Position numbers and translations under genes: made by a program
Notes under the pieces: model-generated
What the model saw: only the letters and a program-made list of their open reading frames with translations
Databases searched by the model: none
What the model was told of the DNA's origin: nothing
Shown: piece by piece, positions 17,350 through 27,000 of the stretch
Numbering within the stretch: position 1 is the first letter of the stretch
Layout of the letters: each line of letters starts with the position of its first letter
Assembly: GCA_030426765.1 (NCBI GenBank)
Contig: JAUHXV010000001.1
Coordinates: forward strand, 1-64,000
Direction of reading: 5' to 3'
DNA from: Bacteroidia bacterium
Lineage (GTDB): Bacteria > Bacteroidota > Bacteroidia > Chitinophagales > Saprospiraceae
Length of the DNA stretch: 64,000 nt

Positions 17350-18518
17350 CTGTGCAGAAAAATTCTGTGAACGCAGTCCGGAAGGCGAATTCCTTCAGAA
17401 GAGTTCTGTAGGCGGAGCCTGTCTTGGAAAATCCGTGTAGCAAAGCTCTGTAGGCGTAGTCTGGAAGGCGAATTCCTTCAGGAAAGTTCTGTAGGCGGAG
17501 CCTGTCTTGGAAAATCCGTGTAGCAAAGCTCTGTAGGCGTAGCCTGAAAGGCGAAGTCCTTCAGAAGAGTTCTGTAGGCGGAGCCAGTCTTGGAAAATCC
17601 GTGTAGCAAAGCTCTGTAGGCGTAGCCTGAAAGGCGAAGTCCTTCAGGAAAGTTCTGTAGGCGGAGCGTGTCATGAGAAATCTGTGCAGAAAAATTCTGT
17701 GAACGCAGTCTGGAAGGCGAATTCCTTCAGGAAAGTTCTGTAGGCGAAGCTTGACTTGAGAAATCCGTGGAGCAAAGCTCTGTAGGCGTAGCCCGGAGGG
17801 CGAAGTCCTTCAGGAAAGTTCTGTAGGCGGAGCGTGTCATGAGAAGTCTGTGCAGAAAAATTCTGTGAACGCAGTCTGGAAGGCGAATTCCTTCAGGAAA
17901 GTTCTGTAGGCGGAGCCTGACTTGAGAAATCCGTGGAGCAAAGCTCTGTAGGCGTAGCCCGGAGGGCGAAGTCCTTCAGGAGAGTTCTGTAGGCGAAGCT
18001 TGACTTGAGAAATCCGTGGAGCAAAGCTCTGTAGGCGTAGCCCGGAGGGCGAAGTCCTTCAGGAGAGTTCTGAAGGCGGAGCCTGTCTTGAAAAATCCGT
18101 GTAGCAAAGCTCTGTAGGCTGAGCCAGGAAGGCGAATTCCTTCAGAAGAGTTCTGTAGGCGGAGCCTGTCTTGAAAAATCCGTGTAGCAAAGCTCTGTAG
18201 GCTGAGCCAGAAAGGCGAATTCCTTCAGGAGAGTTCTGTAGGCGAAGTTTGTCATGAGAAATCCGTGTAGCAAAGCTCTGTAGGCGTAGCCTGAAAAGCG
18301 AATTCCTTCAGAAGAGTTCTGTAGGCGGAGCCTGTCTTGGAAAATCCGTGTAGCAAAGCTCTGTAGGCGTAGCCTGAAAGGCGAATTCCTTCATGGAAGT
18401 TCTGTAGGCGGAGCTCGGAGCGCGAATTCCTTCATGAAAGCTCTGAAGGCGGAGCCTGACTTGAGAAATCCGTGTAGCAAAGCTCTGTAGGCGTAGCCCG
18501 GAGGGCGAAGTCCTTCAG
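17350..18518. repeat. Tandem array of an 83-bp repeat, about 14 units
   Basis: The marker TCCTTCA occurs at 17391, 17474, 17557, 17640, 17723, 17806, 17889, 17972, 18055, 18138, 18221, 18304 and 18387 (always 83 apart), then 18428 (41, a half unit) and 18511. Each unit has two related halves, TTCTGTAGGCGGAGCC and CTCTGTAGGCGTAGCC, each with an AGGC-NNN-GCCT mini-hairpin, and ends with GAAGGCGAAnTCCTTC. A second subtype of half unit (CTGTGCAGAAAAATTCTG) occurs in the units near 17350, 17690 and 17850. Since 83 is not a multiple of three and all frames are interrupted, the array is not coding. No unique spacers are present. Confidence 0.95.
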
Positions 18519-18685
18519 AGTTTGTATATTGGGTTACTGTTGACCCCAGAACACACTTCAAACAGTGATGTAGTTCCCCCTTTTTTACATTGATGAGAGG
18601 CCGTGGTTACTATGCGTAGGCGTGGTGACAAAGGATTATGTTGAGCACCACCCCGGCAGATTTTTAACCATTAAACCCAATCATA

Positions 18686-19513
18686 ATGAAGACCAGAAAT
18701 GTAGTGGGGATACTAGCTCTCCTCTTTTGCTTTACGACGACCCGGATGCTGAGTGCCCAGGAAGACACAAGACCGGCGTTTGTCTCGATGACCTACACCG
18801 GATGGAATTTTGACCTTGACGACGATACAGCGAGTCCGAAAGAGTGGACGGATCTCGCCAAAGAGTACAACGAAAAAGTCACGATGAACAATGAGTTTAT
18901 CCGGAGTACGGTGGTGCTAACGCATATGTATACCGGAGACAACGCGGATGTCATTTTGGTGACTACATACAACTCCTGGGCGGACATTGAAAAAGCACAG
19001 GAAAGGAATAATGAACTGGAAAAAGCGGCATGGCCTGATGAGGCGGAACGAAAAGCTTTTTTCAAAAAACACGACCGTTATTTTGTCAATAAGCACTCCG
19101 ATGAAATTTATGCGCCTATACCGGGAGCTAAGTTTCCTGCTGAGCAAAAAGACACAAGTCGCGTCATCTATATTCAGAAAGTGTACCGTGATTTTCCGGA
19201 AGACGGCAGTATGGAAGAATATATGGCGCTCAACACAGAGTATTTTGAAAAAGTCACCCATAAGAATCCGCACCTGTATGCCTTTTATCCACTGGGTCAT
19301 GCATGGGGAGCGGACAACACGGAAGAACTCCATGTGTATGTTTTAGAATCCATGGAAGACCTGATCGGACTCAACAGAGCCTGGGATGGTTTGGAAGAAG
19401 CCGCATGGCCTGATGAGGCTGAGCGAAAAGCTTTCTTTGAAAAATATGATCGATACTTTACCGGTCGCCATGGTGACTATATCTACTCATCGATATCCGG
19501 TGTGTCAAAATAA
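18686..19513 (+). CDS. Secreted protein with two duplicated domains, function unknown
   Basis: A 275-residue protein with a signal peptide (MKTRNVVGILALLFCFTTTRMLSAQ, cleavage after residue 25). The mature part is a tandem duplication: AAWPDEAERKAFF at 114-126 recurs identically at 239-251, each followed by a D-RYF motif (130-133 and 255-258), and the stretches before them (VSMTYTGWNFD... and VIYIQKVYRDFPED...) also align. Each half is about 120 residues and could form a ferredoxin-like alpha/beta domain, but the family was not recognised. It lies directly downstream of the 83-bp array, whose end could carry its promoter. Confidence 0.7.
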   Translation: MKTRNVVGILALLFCFTTTRMLSAQEDTRPAFVSMTYTGWNFDLDDDTASPKEWTDLAKEYNEKVTMNNEFIRSTVVLTHMYTGDNADVILVTTYNSWADIEKAQERNNELEKAAWPDEAERKAFFKKHDRYFVNKHSDEIYAPIPGAKFPAEQKDTSRVIYIQKVYRDFPEDGSMEEYMALNTEYFEKVTHKNPHLYAFYPLGHAWGADNTEELHVYVLESMEDLIGLNRAWDGLEEAAWPDEAERKAFFEKYDRYFTGRHGDYIYSSISGVSK

Positions 19514-19524
19514 TCTCTCCCCTG

Positions 19525-19590
19525 TATTGGATCCATCATCCAATATAAATGGCCCTTGCTTCTAATCCGGGAAAAATGTTTTCCGGATTG
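19525..19590. terminator. Two hairpins between convergent genes
   Basis: TATTGGAT (19525-19532) pairs with ATCCAATA (19538-19545). A second hairpin, AATCCGG..AAAA with TTTTCCGGATT, spans about 19564-19589. They lie between the ends of the secreted duplicated protein (+) and the TlpA-like gene (-), so they can serve as a two-way terminator. Confidence 0.6.
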
Positions 19591-19606
19591 GAGGAGGGGT
19601 TGAATT

Positions 19607-20650
19607 TTAGTGAAGCAAATCTTCCAGTTGGCTCCGCAGATCATCTAACTCCGGATTGCGATCTGCCACCACGCCATTCTCATCCAGAAGAATAAAATAT
19701 GGGACCGTGCTGACGCCATAGTTTAATGCGGCAAGATTGTCACGGCCCAGGAAATCGGTGACATGAATCCAGTACAGACTGTCGTTTCGTATAGCGGCAG
19801 CCCAATCTTCTTTTTCGTGATCGAGGGAAATGCCAAGCACGATCAGGCCGCGATCGCTGAATTCGTTTTTAAGGGAAGAAACAAATGCATTTACGGTTCG
19901 GCACGAATCACACCAGGAAGCCCAGAACACGAGCAGGGTGGCACGGCCGAGATTTTCTGACAGACGGACGGGCTGATCCTGGATATTGTTCATCTCAAAA
20001 TCTACAAACCGATCTCCCACATCCGGAGGTTGTTCAGCGTCCAGCGATCGCGCAATGCGCTGACCGTATTCCGACAACCGATTTTCTTCAGACAATAAAA
20101 GGAATAACGAATCCACCACTTTTTGAGGCAGGTCGGCCATATACTGAGCCAAAAGATCTGCACCCGCTCGGTTGTCCGGATGACTGCTAATGAAGTCCGG
20201 TAGGATGGCCAATAAAGAATCACGGATTTCTGTAGAATCAAGTTGAAGGATCAGACGGTCATAGACTTCCTGCGTTTTAGATCCGGAGACCGTAGCGTGA
20301 TAAAAATCACGGGATGTCGCATCGTAGACCATGTGACCGGGTTCCAACCAGAGATAAGGAGACACCTGTCCGTCTTCGGTGAGCAACATCATTTTGGATG
20401 GCGATCGTTTGAGTGTGTGGCGCAACTCAAACCGGTTCTTTTTAATCGCAGTTGAATCCACAGTTTCGTACGCAAACAAATCAAGTAGGTATACTTTGGT
20501 TCCGTTTTCGAAACCCACAGTTTTGCCTTTGAGTATGCAATCATCGGGGGAAGTATGTTCGCGACAGGAAAGCAGAAAGACAATGACGAAACAAAAACCA
20601 AGTGCCGCATTAATGGAAATTCCTGGTTTGTGGATCATCGGTACATGCAT
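19607..20650 (-). CDS. TlpA-like thioredoxin-fold lipoprotein with DUF4369-like N-terminus
   Basis: A 347-residue lipoprotein. The start at 20650 is chosen because it lies four bases after the stop of the upstream PqiA-like gene and gives a clear lipoprotein signal with lipobox LLSC (Cys29). Residues about 35-130 form a beta-rich DUF4369-type domain (DCILKGKTVGFENGTKVYLLDL). The C-terminal thioredoxin domain has FWASWCDSC with Cys247 and Cys250. Such proteins are disulfide reductases facing the periplasm, in cytochrome maturation or stress repair. The ORF can be extended 66 bases upstream, but that would overlap the neighbour and lose the N-terminal signal. Confidence 0.85.
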   Translation of the reverse strand: MHVPMIHKPGISINAALGFCFVIVFLLSCREHTSPDDCILKGKTVGFENGTKVYLLDLFAYETVDSTAIKKNRFELRHTLKRSPSKMMLLTEDGQVSPYLWLEPGHMVYDATSRDFYHATVSGSKTQEVYDRLILQLDSTEIRDSLLAILPDFISSHPDNRAGADLLAQYMADLPQKVVDSLFLLLSEENRLSEYGQRIARSLDAEQPPDVGDRFVDFEMNNIQDQPVRLSENLGRATLLVFWASWCDSCRTVNAFVSSLKNEFSDRGLIVLGISLDHEKEDWAAAIRNDSLYWIHVTDFLGRDNLAALNYGVSTVPYFILLDENGVVADRNPELDDLRSQLEDLLH

Positions 20651-20654
20651 GTGA

Positions 20655-21995
20655 TTATTCTTCTTCCTTTCCGCCGGTAGGCTCTTCCTCTTTTTCTGAG
20701 GCAGACGACTCAGCATTCGAAGTGGTTATGGCATCCGCAGTTTTTTCCGGCGTGTCTTTAAACTGCAGTCGGTGCGAAATGAGCAAGCTTAGGATGACAA
20801 AAGAAGTAAACAGATAAAAGCCATCCTGCAGGGAGGATTTATTGGTCGTAAGCACATCCAGGTTGGTTGTCAGTCCTTCCAATTGTCCCAGCTGTTCGGC
20901 AAGAATCCCGCTGAAACCAATAAAGGACATGAAGATGGCAATGACCATTACATCGGCCATCGACCACTTGCCGGTGCGGAAAACCATAAACCGTATGAAG
21001 CCATTTTTTCCGAGAGAAGGCATGAAAATATACACCAGCGAAGCGAGCATTTTTGAGATCGGAAACAAAACGCTGAACAGCAGTACAAGGAGACCGACAA
21101 ACATCACATCGGGTTTGCCTTGCGAGAGCATAAGCGTGACCACTTCGATGATGCTTTTACTTTTGTAATACAGGATCTGGTCGGTAAAAGAAACGGGTTC
21201 GCCCAGCAGCGTAAAACTCATTTCCGCAATACGCGCATCGATTTCAATCATGGGCAGGATCAACCCCGCGTCCAGTAAGCCGATACTGATCAGCGTATAA
21301 AGCACAAACTCCCAGGTGGAAATTTGTTGCGTAAACATGATGCCCAGCGCACATAGAAAACCGATGAACAGACCGGCATACAGATACTTCTTCAAAGCGG
21401 CATCGTACGCATCTACCTGTGATTGTAATTCGGCTATCGCCTGGTCGCGATCCGTCATTTTATACTTGGCCAGGATGCGATCGTGCTTTGTGTAATCTAC
21501 CGGTGAGAAAGTCTGGTCAGCATATTCTGAGAGCTTTTCTTTGATGTACGCCTGCATAGCATCCCGGTTGTTGGGGTCGCGCAGAAACAACAGAATCTCT
21601 TCCGTGTATTCGGGAATGTTGTTTTTAATTTCTTCGAAGAGATCGGTGAAGTTGGCTACTGAAATTTTAACAAGCCCGCCAACTGATTTTGATTGTTCGT
21701 CGTGAAACTGAGTTTCCAGATCATTGATCGCATCGTGCAGAAAAGCGGAAATGTTTTCCCGGGCATCGGACTCTTGTTCGGCTGTAAATTCGAGTGATTT
21801 AATTTTTTTAGCCAGTATTTCAGAAAAAACCTCTTTCCAGGTGTCTACATTAAACAGGCCGTATTTGACATTCAGCAATTCGATCAGGTCATCCTTGTGT
21901 TCTTTTCGTTCCAGCTCAAGTTTGTAGATGTTGTATGAGGACAGCGAAATGCTGAGCAGGGCGAGAAAAATAATCAGGAGGCGTGAATTTTGCAT
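20655..21995 (-). CDS. PqiA-like integral membrane protein with a large N-terminal domain
   Basis: A 446-residue protein: an N-terminal anchor (residues 5-27), a soluble, helical, charged domain of about 170 residues including ELQSQVDAYDAALKKYL, then four hydrophobic segments (about 205-225, 230-255, 295-330, 350-375, with a further one near 395-415). RTGKWSMADVMVIAIFMSF is the PqiA-family signature of paraquat-inducible protein A. The C-terminus is acidic (EKEEEPTGGKEEE). PqiA proteins take part in lipid transport between membranes. It precedes the TlpA-like lipoprotein with 4 bases between, so the two are an operon. Confidence 0.75.
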   Translation of the reverse strand: MQNSRLLIIFLALLSISLSSYNIYKLELERKEHKDDLIELLNVKYGLFNVDTWKEVFSEILAKKIKSLEFTAEQESDARENISAFLHDAINDLETQFHDEQSKSVGGLVKISVANFTDLFEEIKNNIPEYTEEILLFLRDPNNRDAMQAYIKEKLSEYADQTFSPVDYTKHDRILAKYKMTDRDQAIAELQSQVDAYDAALKKYLYAGLFIGFLCALGIMFTQQISTWEFVLYTLISIGLLDAGLILPMIEIDARIAEMSFTLLGEPVSFTDQILYYKSKSIIEVVTLMLSQGKPDVMFVGLLVLLFSVLFPISKMLASLVYIFMPSLGKNGFIRFMVFRTGKWSMADVMVIAIFMSFIGFSGILAEQLGQLEGLTTNLDVLTTNKSSLQDGFYLFTSFVILSLLISHRLQFKDTPEKTADAITTSNAESSASEKEEEPTGGKEEE

Positions 21996-22127
21996 AAGCG
22001 CTGCGCTGTGGGTTCAGAAAAAGAAAGTACTCGAAATGGATAAAAATGCGGTAAAGTATACAACGGCAGGGTTAAGGTAATGGTTTTTTAAGCACTGATC
22101 TGCGGCTTGTGTAGTATTGGGGAGAGG

Positions 22128-23060
22128 TTACTTTTTTAGCACACCTTCCCGATTAATACCGGCGACAAAACACAAGGCCTCCAGTTTGTGATCGGTGTAG
22201 ACCTGTTGCATGGCAGCTAAAATGTTTTCCGCCTGCAGTTTTTCCTGGCAAAGGGCAAAGATGGCCGGGCCTGCACCGCTAATGCTGCAACCCAATGCGC
22301 CGAGATCCACAGCAGCTCTCTGCACGTCGTAAAAATGCGGCACCTGATGACTGCGTTGGGGTTCGATCACAAGATCTTTCATAGAGCGTCGGATCAGTTC
22401 CAGATCGCTGTTTTGCATACCCATCACAAATGCGCCGAGGTTGGCATTTTGTCTGACCATCATGGGAAGCGAAACATCCGGTTTTAGTTGTGCGCGTGCT
22501 GACTTCGTATGTATGGGTACGTCCGGAAGCAGGACGGCGACAAACAGGCCGGGAGGCATATAGATTCTGTGGAAATCTAAGGTTGTGATGTCGCGGACGA
22601 GGACAAGTCCTCCGATCATGGAGGCCACGATATTGTCGCCAACCGGAGTGCCGCTGGCGAGGATTTCGCCTTCCATGGCAAAGGGGATCAGTTCGCGGCG
22701 TTCAAGTGGACGGCCGAGGAGTTCGTTGACCAGGACGGCGGCGGCACATGCGCTGGAGGCACTGCTGCCCAGGCCGCTTCCGGCGGGAATGTGTTTTTTG
22801 ATTTTTAATTCGAGCCCTCGGTTTTCTTCGCCGAGGTGTTTGAGCAAAGCACGGGCGGTGACGCAGGCGATGTTTTGTTCCGGGTCGAGCGGGATGTCTT
22901 TTTTAAAACCGGTTAGTTCGGCGATGTGCACACCGGGTGTTTCTGTCCACCGACCAACGATTTCGTCGCCGGGATAATCCAGGGCAAGCCCGAGAATATC
23001 AAATCCACAGGCTAGGTTGGAAACGGAAGCGGGAGCAATGACTTTTAATCCGGTAAGCAT
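22128..23060 (-). CDS. thrB: Homoserine kinase
   Basis: A 310-residue GHMP-family kinase that phosphorylates L-homoserine with ATP in threonine synthesis. The ATP-binding PAGSGLGSSASS lies at residues 92-103, the N-terminal GHMP segment is APASVSNLACGFDILGLAL, and the C-terminal motif is ISGAGPAIFALC. Its length is normal. In many Bacteroidota thrB sits between a fused thrA and thrC; here neither neighbour is present, so it is a stand-alone gene with its own promoter box. It is divergent from the esterase gene with less than 170 bases between. Confidence 0.95.
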   Translation of the reverse strand: MLTGLKVIAPASVSNLACGFDILGLALDYPGDEIVGRWTETPGVHIAELTGFKKDIPLDPEQNIACVTARALLKHLGEENRGLELKIKKHIPAGSGLGSSASSACAAAVLVNELLGRPLERRELIPFAMEGEILASGTPVGDNIVASMIGGLVLVRDITTLDFHRIYMPPGLFVAVLLPDVPIHTKSARAQLKPDVSLPMMVRQNANLGAFVMGMQNSDLELIRRSMKDLVIEPQRSHQVPHFYDVQRAAVDLGALGCSISGAGPAIFALCQEKLQAENILAAMQQVYTDHKLEALCFVAGINREGVLKK

Positions 23061-23081
23061 ATTGTTGGGTTGTGGCGGCTA

Positions 23082-23089
23082 CAAAAGTA
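23082..23089 (-). promoter_or_regulatory. -7 promoter box for thrB
   Basis: On the minus strand TACTTTTG matches TAnnTTTG and ends 22 bases before the thrB start codon. Confidence 0.45.
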
Positions 23090-23179
23090 AAAAGAGAACC
23101 CATTTGAAAAAGCATTAATGCGTCCGGACATTCCGGGTGAGATGCGGGTGGCAAGAGAACAGGAATGGGAGACTTGGAG

Positions 23180-23187
23180 TATCTTTG
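23180..23187 (+). promoter_or_regulatory. -7 promoter box for the esterase gene
   Basis: TATCTTTG, the same octamer as upstream of the heme A synthase gene, ends 36 bases before the ATG at 23223. It decides the start of the esterase: an upstream in-frame ATG at 23118 precedes the promoter. Confidence 0.5.
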
Positions 23188-23222
23188 CTCCTCCCAGAGC
23201 GAAAAACAAACAGACCAAACGT

Positions 23223-23954
23223 ATGAATCGAATCCTTGACAGCTGGTATAGCCCGGCACTGAACAAACGAATGGAGATAGCCATGTACGGGCATTATGGG
23301 AGGGCATTATTGCTCATCCCGACGGCAGCGGCGGACTACCTGGAATACGAGCGTTTTCTTTTGCTGGATGTAATCCAGCCCTATATTGAAGCCGGCAAAG
23401 TGAAAGTCTTTTCGATCAATAGCATCAATTCAGAGAGTTGGCTTAACAGTAAGATGCATCCCCGCCACAAGGCCATTCGCCATGCGCAGTTTAATACCTA
23501 CGTGATGGAAGAGGTGATACCGTATATTAAGACCAATACCAGTCAGGAGACCGAGATCATCACCTGCGGGGCTTCACTGGGAGCGCTGCATGCGGCCAAC
23601 CTGTATTTTCGGCGTCCTGACCTGATTGACGGAGTGATTGCGATGAGTGGGGCGTATGATTTGACGACCTATACGGATGGATATTTTGATGATGATGTGT
23701 ATTTTAACAGTCCGATGCACTATCTTGAAAGGCTGGATGATGACTATTTCCTGCCGAGATTGCGCAAGGCCAGGCACTTACATATCGTCACGGGCTCCGG
23801 TGATTATGAAAATCCGGATGCTTCCCGGCGGTTTTCTGCCCTCCTCGATCACAAGGGCATCCCTCATGAACTTGATATCTGGGGGCATGATATGAGTCAT
23901 GACTGGCCTACATGGCGTGCGATTCTGCCGCATTATCTGGATACCCGCTTCTGA
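23223..23954 (+). CDS. Putative esterase (alpha/beta hydrolase)
   Basis: A 243-residue cytoplasmic protein of the esterase group that includes PHB-depolymerase-like and YjfP-like hydrolases. The nucleophile elbow ITCGASLGALHA puts Ser118 in place, the acid is probably one of the aspartates in TGSGDYENPD, and the histidine lies in GHDMSHDW (222 or 226). The N-terminal region RALLLIPTAAADYLEYERF matches the strand and oxyanion region. The chosen start follows the -7 box at 23180-23187. The substrate is unknown; proteins of this type in Bacteroidota are often annotated as putative esterase next to carbamoyl or glycan genes, which are not seen here. Confidence 0.8.
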   Translation: MNRILDSWYSPALNKRMEIAMYGHYGRALLLIPTAAADYLEYERFLLLDVIQPYIEAGKVKVFSINSINSESWLNSKMHPRHKAIRHAQFNTYVMEEVIPYIKTNTSQETEIITCGASLGALHAANLYFRRPDLIDGVIAMSGAYDLTTYTDGYFDDDVYFNSPMHYLERLDDDYFLPRLRKARHLHIVTGSGDYENPDASRRFSALLDHKGIPHELDIWGHDMSHDWPTWRAILPHYLDTRF

Positions 23955-23984
23955 TCTTTAGGCGGATCGGAAAAAGAAATTGCA

Positions 23985-23992
23985 TATATTTG
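23985..23992 (+). promoter_or_regulatory. -7 promoter box for the reprolysin gene
   Basis: TATATTTG matches TAnnTTTG exactly, about 47 bases upstream of the ATG at 24039, just after the esterase stop. Confidence 0.5.
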
Positions 23993-24038
23993 TATATCCC
24001 TGATAACTAATGATTTTTAGTTAACGGAAAACGATTAT

Positions 24039-27000
24039 ATGAGAACCCTTTCCTTCTGGATGCTGAGCAGCATCCTCTTCCTTTTTCAGGCTTCTTTGTC
24101 GGGGCAGGACTGGTCGCCTGTGGAACCTGAAAATATAAGCCTCATTGGAAGAAGAGACATAACCCCCGAAACGTTTCAGACGTATCAAGTGGATGATGCT
24201 GCGTTAAAGAGTTTATTATGGTCTGCCCCACATGAGTATCTGACGAATCCTGCTCAAAGCAATACGATCATCAGGGTCGGACTAGCTGATGGTACGATTG
24301 ACTTGTTTCGCATAGTGCAGTATGACATGATGGAGGCTTCTTTGGCGGCACACTACCCCGGTATAAAAACATTTAAAGGGATTTCTATTTCTAACCCATA
24401 CCGAAGAATTACGGCGGATTGGACGAGACGCGGCTTCAGGGCAGTTATTAGTGATCTGGAAGGAAAGACGTACATCGATCATTTTCAGCGAAATGACATG
24501 TCAAATCGAATTGTATACTATGCGAATGAATATTCGAGGTCTACGGATTGGAGTTGCGGAGTGATGGAGGAAGGTTTTAATGATGAAGATTTGACAGAAG
24601 GCCGCCAGGTGGGAGATTGTATCTTCAGAAGCTACCGATTAGCTGTAGCCACTACAGGAGAGTACAGCAATTTTTTTGATGCCTTTTCATCCGCACAATC
24701 GGATCTGGTGCACTCTGAAGTAGTGACGGCGGTCAATAGGGTGAACGATGTTTATGAGGCGGACTTTACCGTTCGCCTGATCCTCATTGCCAATAATGAC
24801 GATGTGTATTATTACGATCCGGCGGGCGATCCGTATACCAATAATAATGGTGGGGCTATGCTTTCCGAAAACCAGGAGACGTTGGATGCGGAAATTGGAT
24901 CCTCCAACTATGATCTGGGACATGTCTTTAGCACTGGGGGTGGCGGTGTTGCGTATCTGGGTGCTATTTGTAACGATGCGGTAAAAGCATGGGGAGTAAC
25001 AGGATCACCAAACCCTGTGGGAGACCCATATATTATTGACTATGTCGCGCATGAAATGGGCCACCAGCTTGGCGGAAGCCATACATTCAACGGGACAGCC
25101 GGAAATTGTGGCGGAACCAACAGGTCTCCTTCGTCAGCGTATGAGCCCGGCAGTGGATCTACAATTATGGCGTATGCAGGAATTTGTGGCAGTCAGAATA
25201 TTCAGCCGCACAGCGATGATTACATGCATGCCAGAAGCTTATTTCAGATCACCACCAAAATAGCGTCTACCAGTTGTTATTCGACCATTTCTTTCACGAA
25301 CGAACCACCTGTAGCAGCAAACGTTCCTAATTTTACAATACCTATTTCCACACCTTTTGTACTCACGGCGGATGCTACAGATGTAGATGATGATCCATTA
25401 ACCTATTGCTGGGAACAATATGACCTTGAAGCAACTTCTACGGAACCACCAAGTTCGACAGATACGGATGGACCTATGTTTCGGACATTCAGTCCGGTGA
25501 GTATTCCGCAAAGATATTTTCCCAGACTTGAAGATCTCACACAGAATATAACACCGACCTGGGAAGTGCTTCCTTCTGTTTCCAGATCTATGGTTTTCAA
25601 GATGACCGTAAGGGATTATCACTCCATAGCAGGGTGTACGGATGAGGATAATGTGACAGTCACAACAAATTCAATTGCCGGTCCGTTTGTGGTCACTTCA
25701 CAAAACAGTGCCACCACCTGGCTGGAAGGATCAGACCAAACCATTACCTGGAATGTGGCTAACACAACGGCTTCTCCCATCAATTGTAGTCAGGTCGATA
25801 TTTTTCTTTCGCTGGATGGGGGAATGACGTATCCGGTCACCCTGGCTACTGGTGAAACGAATGACGGATCAGCAACGATCATCGTTCCAGCGGGTACGAC
25901 AACTACCGGACGTATTATGGTGAAGGCGTCTGGCAATGTCTTTTTTGACATAAACAATACAGACATCACCATTGAACCGGGCTTGCCAAACTACACACTT
26001 ACACTAAACCCATCTTCTGTTTCGGTATGTAATGAAGATGGAATTGCTGAAACCTCTGTTGAAGTTGGACAATTTATGGGTTATTCTGATCCGGTGACGC
26101 TCACCATGTTGAATGTCCCTCCCGGAGCTACAGCGGTCTTTGATCCACCAGTAGTGACTCCAGGAAACACTAGTGCGCTAACCGTGTCCGGTATGATCGG
26201 ACTAATAGGTGTCTATACACCAGTGGTCAAAGCAAGCAGTACCACCGGGATTAAAGAAGAGACTTTTACTATCCAGTTGTTTGAGCCACCAACGATGGCC
26301 CCCGATCTGATGAGTCCTGCCAATAATAGTACAGATGCTTATATCACGCCACTACTGGAATGGGAGAGTCTGCCGGGAGTACCAGAGTATGAATATCAAA
26401 TTGCATTTGATGAAGACTTTTCCATCATTGCTCAGTCGGGTGTGGTTTTTAGCAATACATTTCAGGTGACCACTCCGCTTGCTGTCGATCAGCAGTATTA
26501 TTGGCGTGTGCAGGGAAATAATACCTGCGAAGAAGATTTATGGTCTTCGACCTATACGTTTACTACGATTGGATGCTTTCTGCTGATGAGTGAGGATGTA
26601 CCTGTTGTAATACCGGTTGGTGGAGACCCGGTAGTCTCATCGACGTTAAATGCTTTCGCCCAGATGGATATTGAGGATGTTGATGTAGTCAATCTGACAG
26701 GAACGCATTCCTGGATGGATGATCTTAAGTTTACATTGATCTCACCTGATGGTACGGAGCAGCTGATCTGGGACCAGCCTTGTGTTGACCATGATGATTT
26801 TGATATCAATTTTGATGATGAGGCGCCTAATGGCAACTGGCCCTGTCCACCCACGAATGGAGGCACCTATCAGCCTGATGGGTCGCTGAGTGTTTTTGAT
26901 GGCGGACCGGCCGATGGTCTGTGGAAGCTTGAGATAGAGGATGTATTTATTGGAGAGGATGGAGGATCGCTCAACACATGGGGGATTAAGGTGTGTGGTG

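Noticed and set aside
17231-17440. A small coding gene within the repeat arrays
   Set aside because: The frame is made of 44-bp and 83-bp units, neither a multiple of three, so any open frame shifts between units. No start signal or other gene feature supports it.
17350-18518. CRISPR array
   Set aside because: The repeated units are directly joined with no unique spacers, the period is 83 bp, and no cas gene is in the window.
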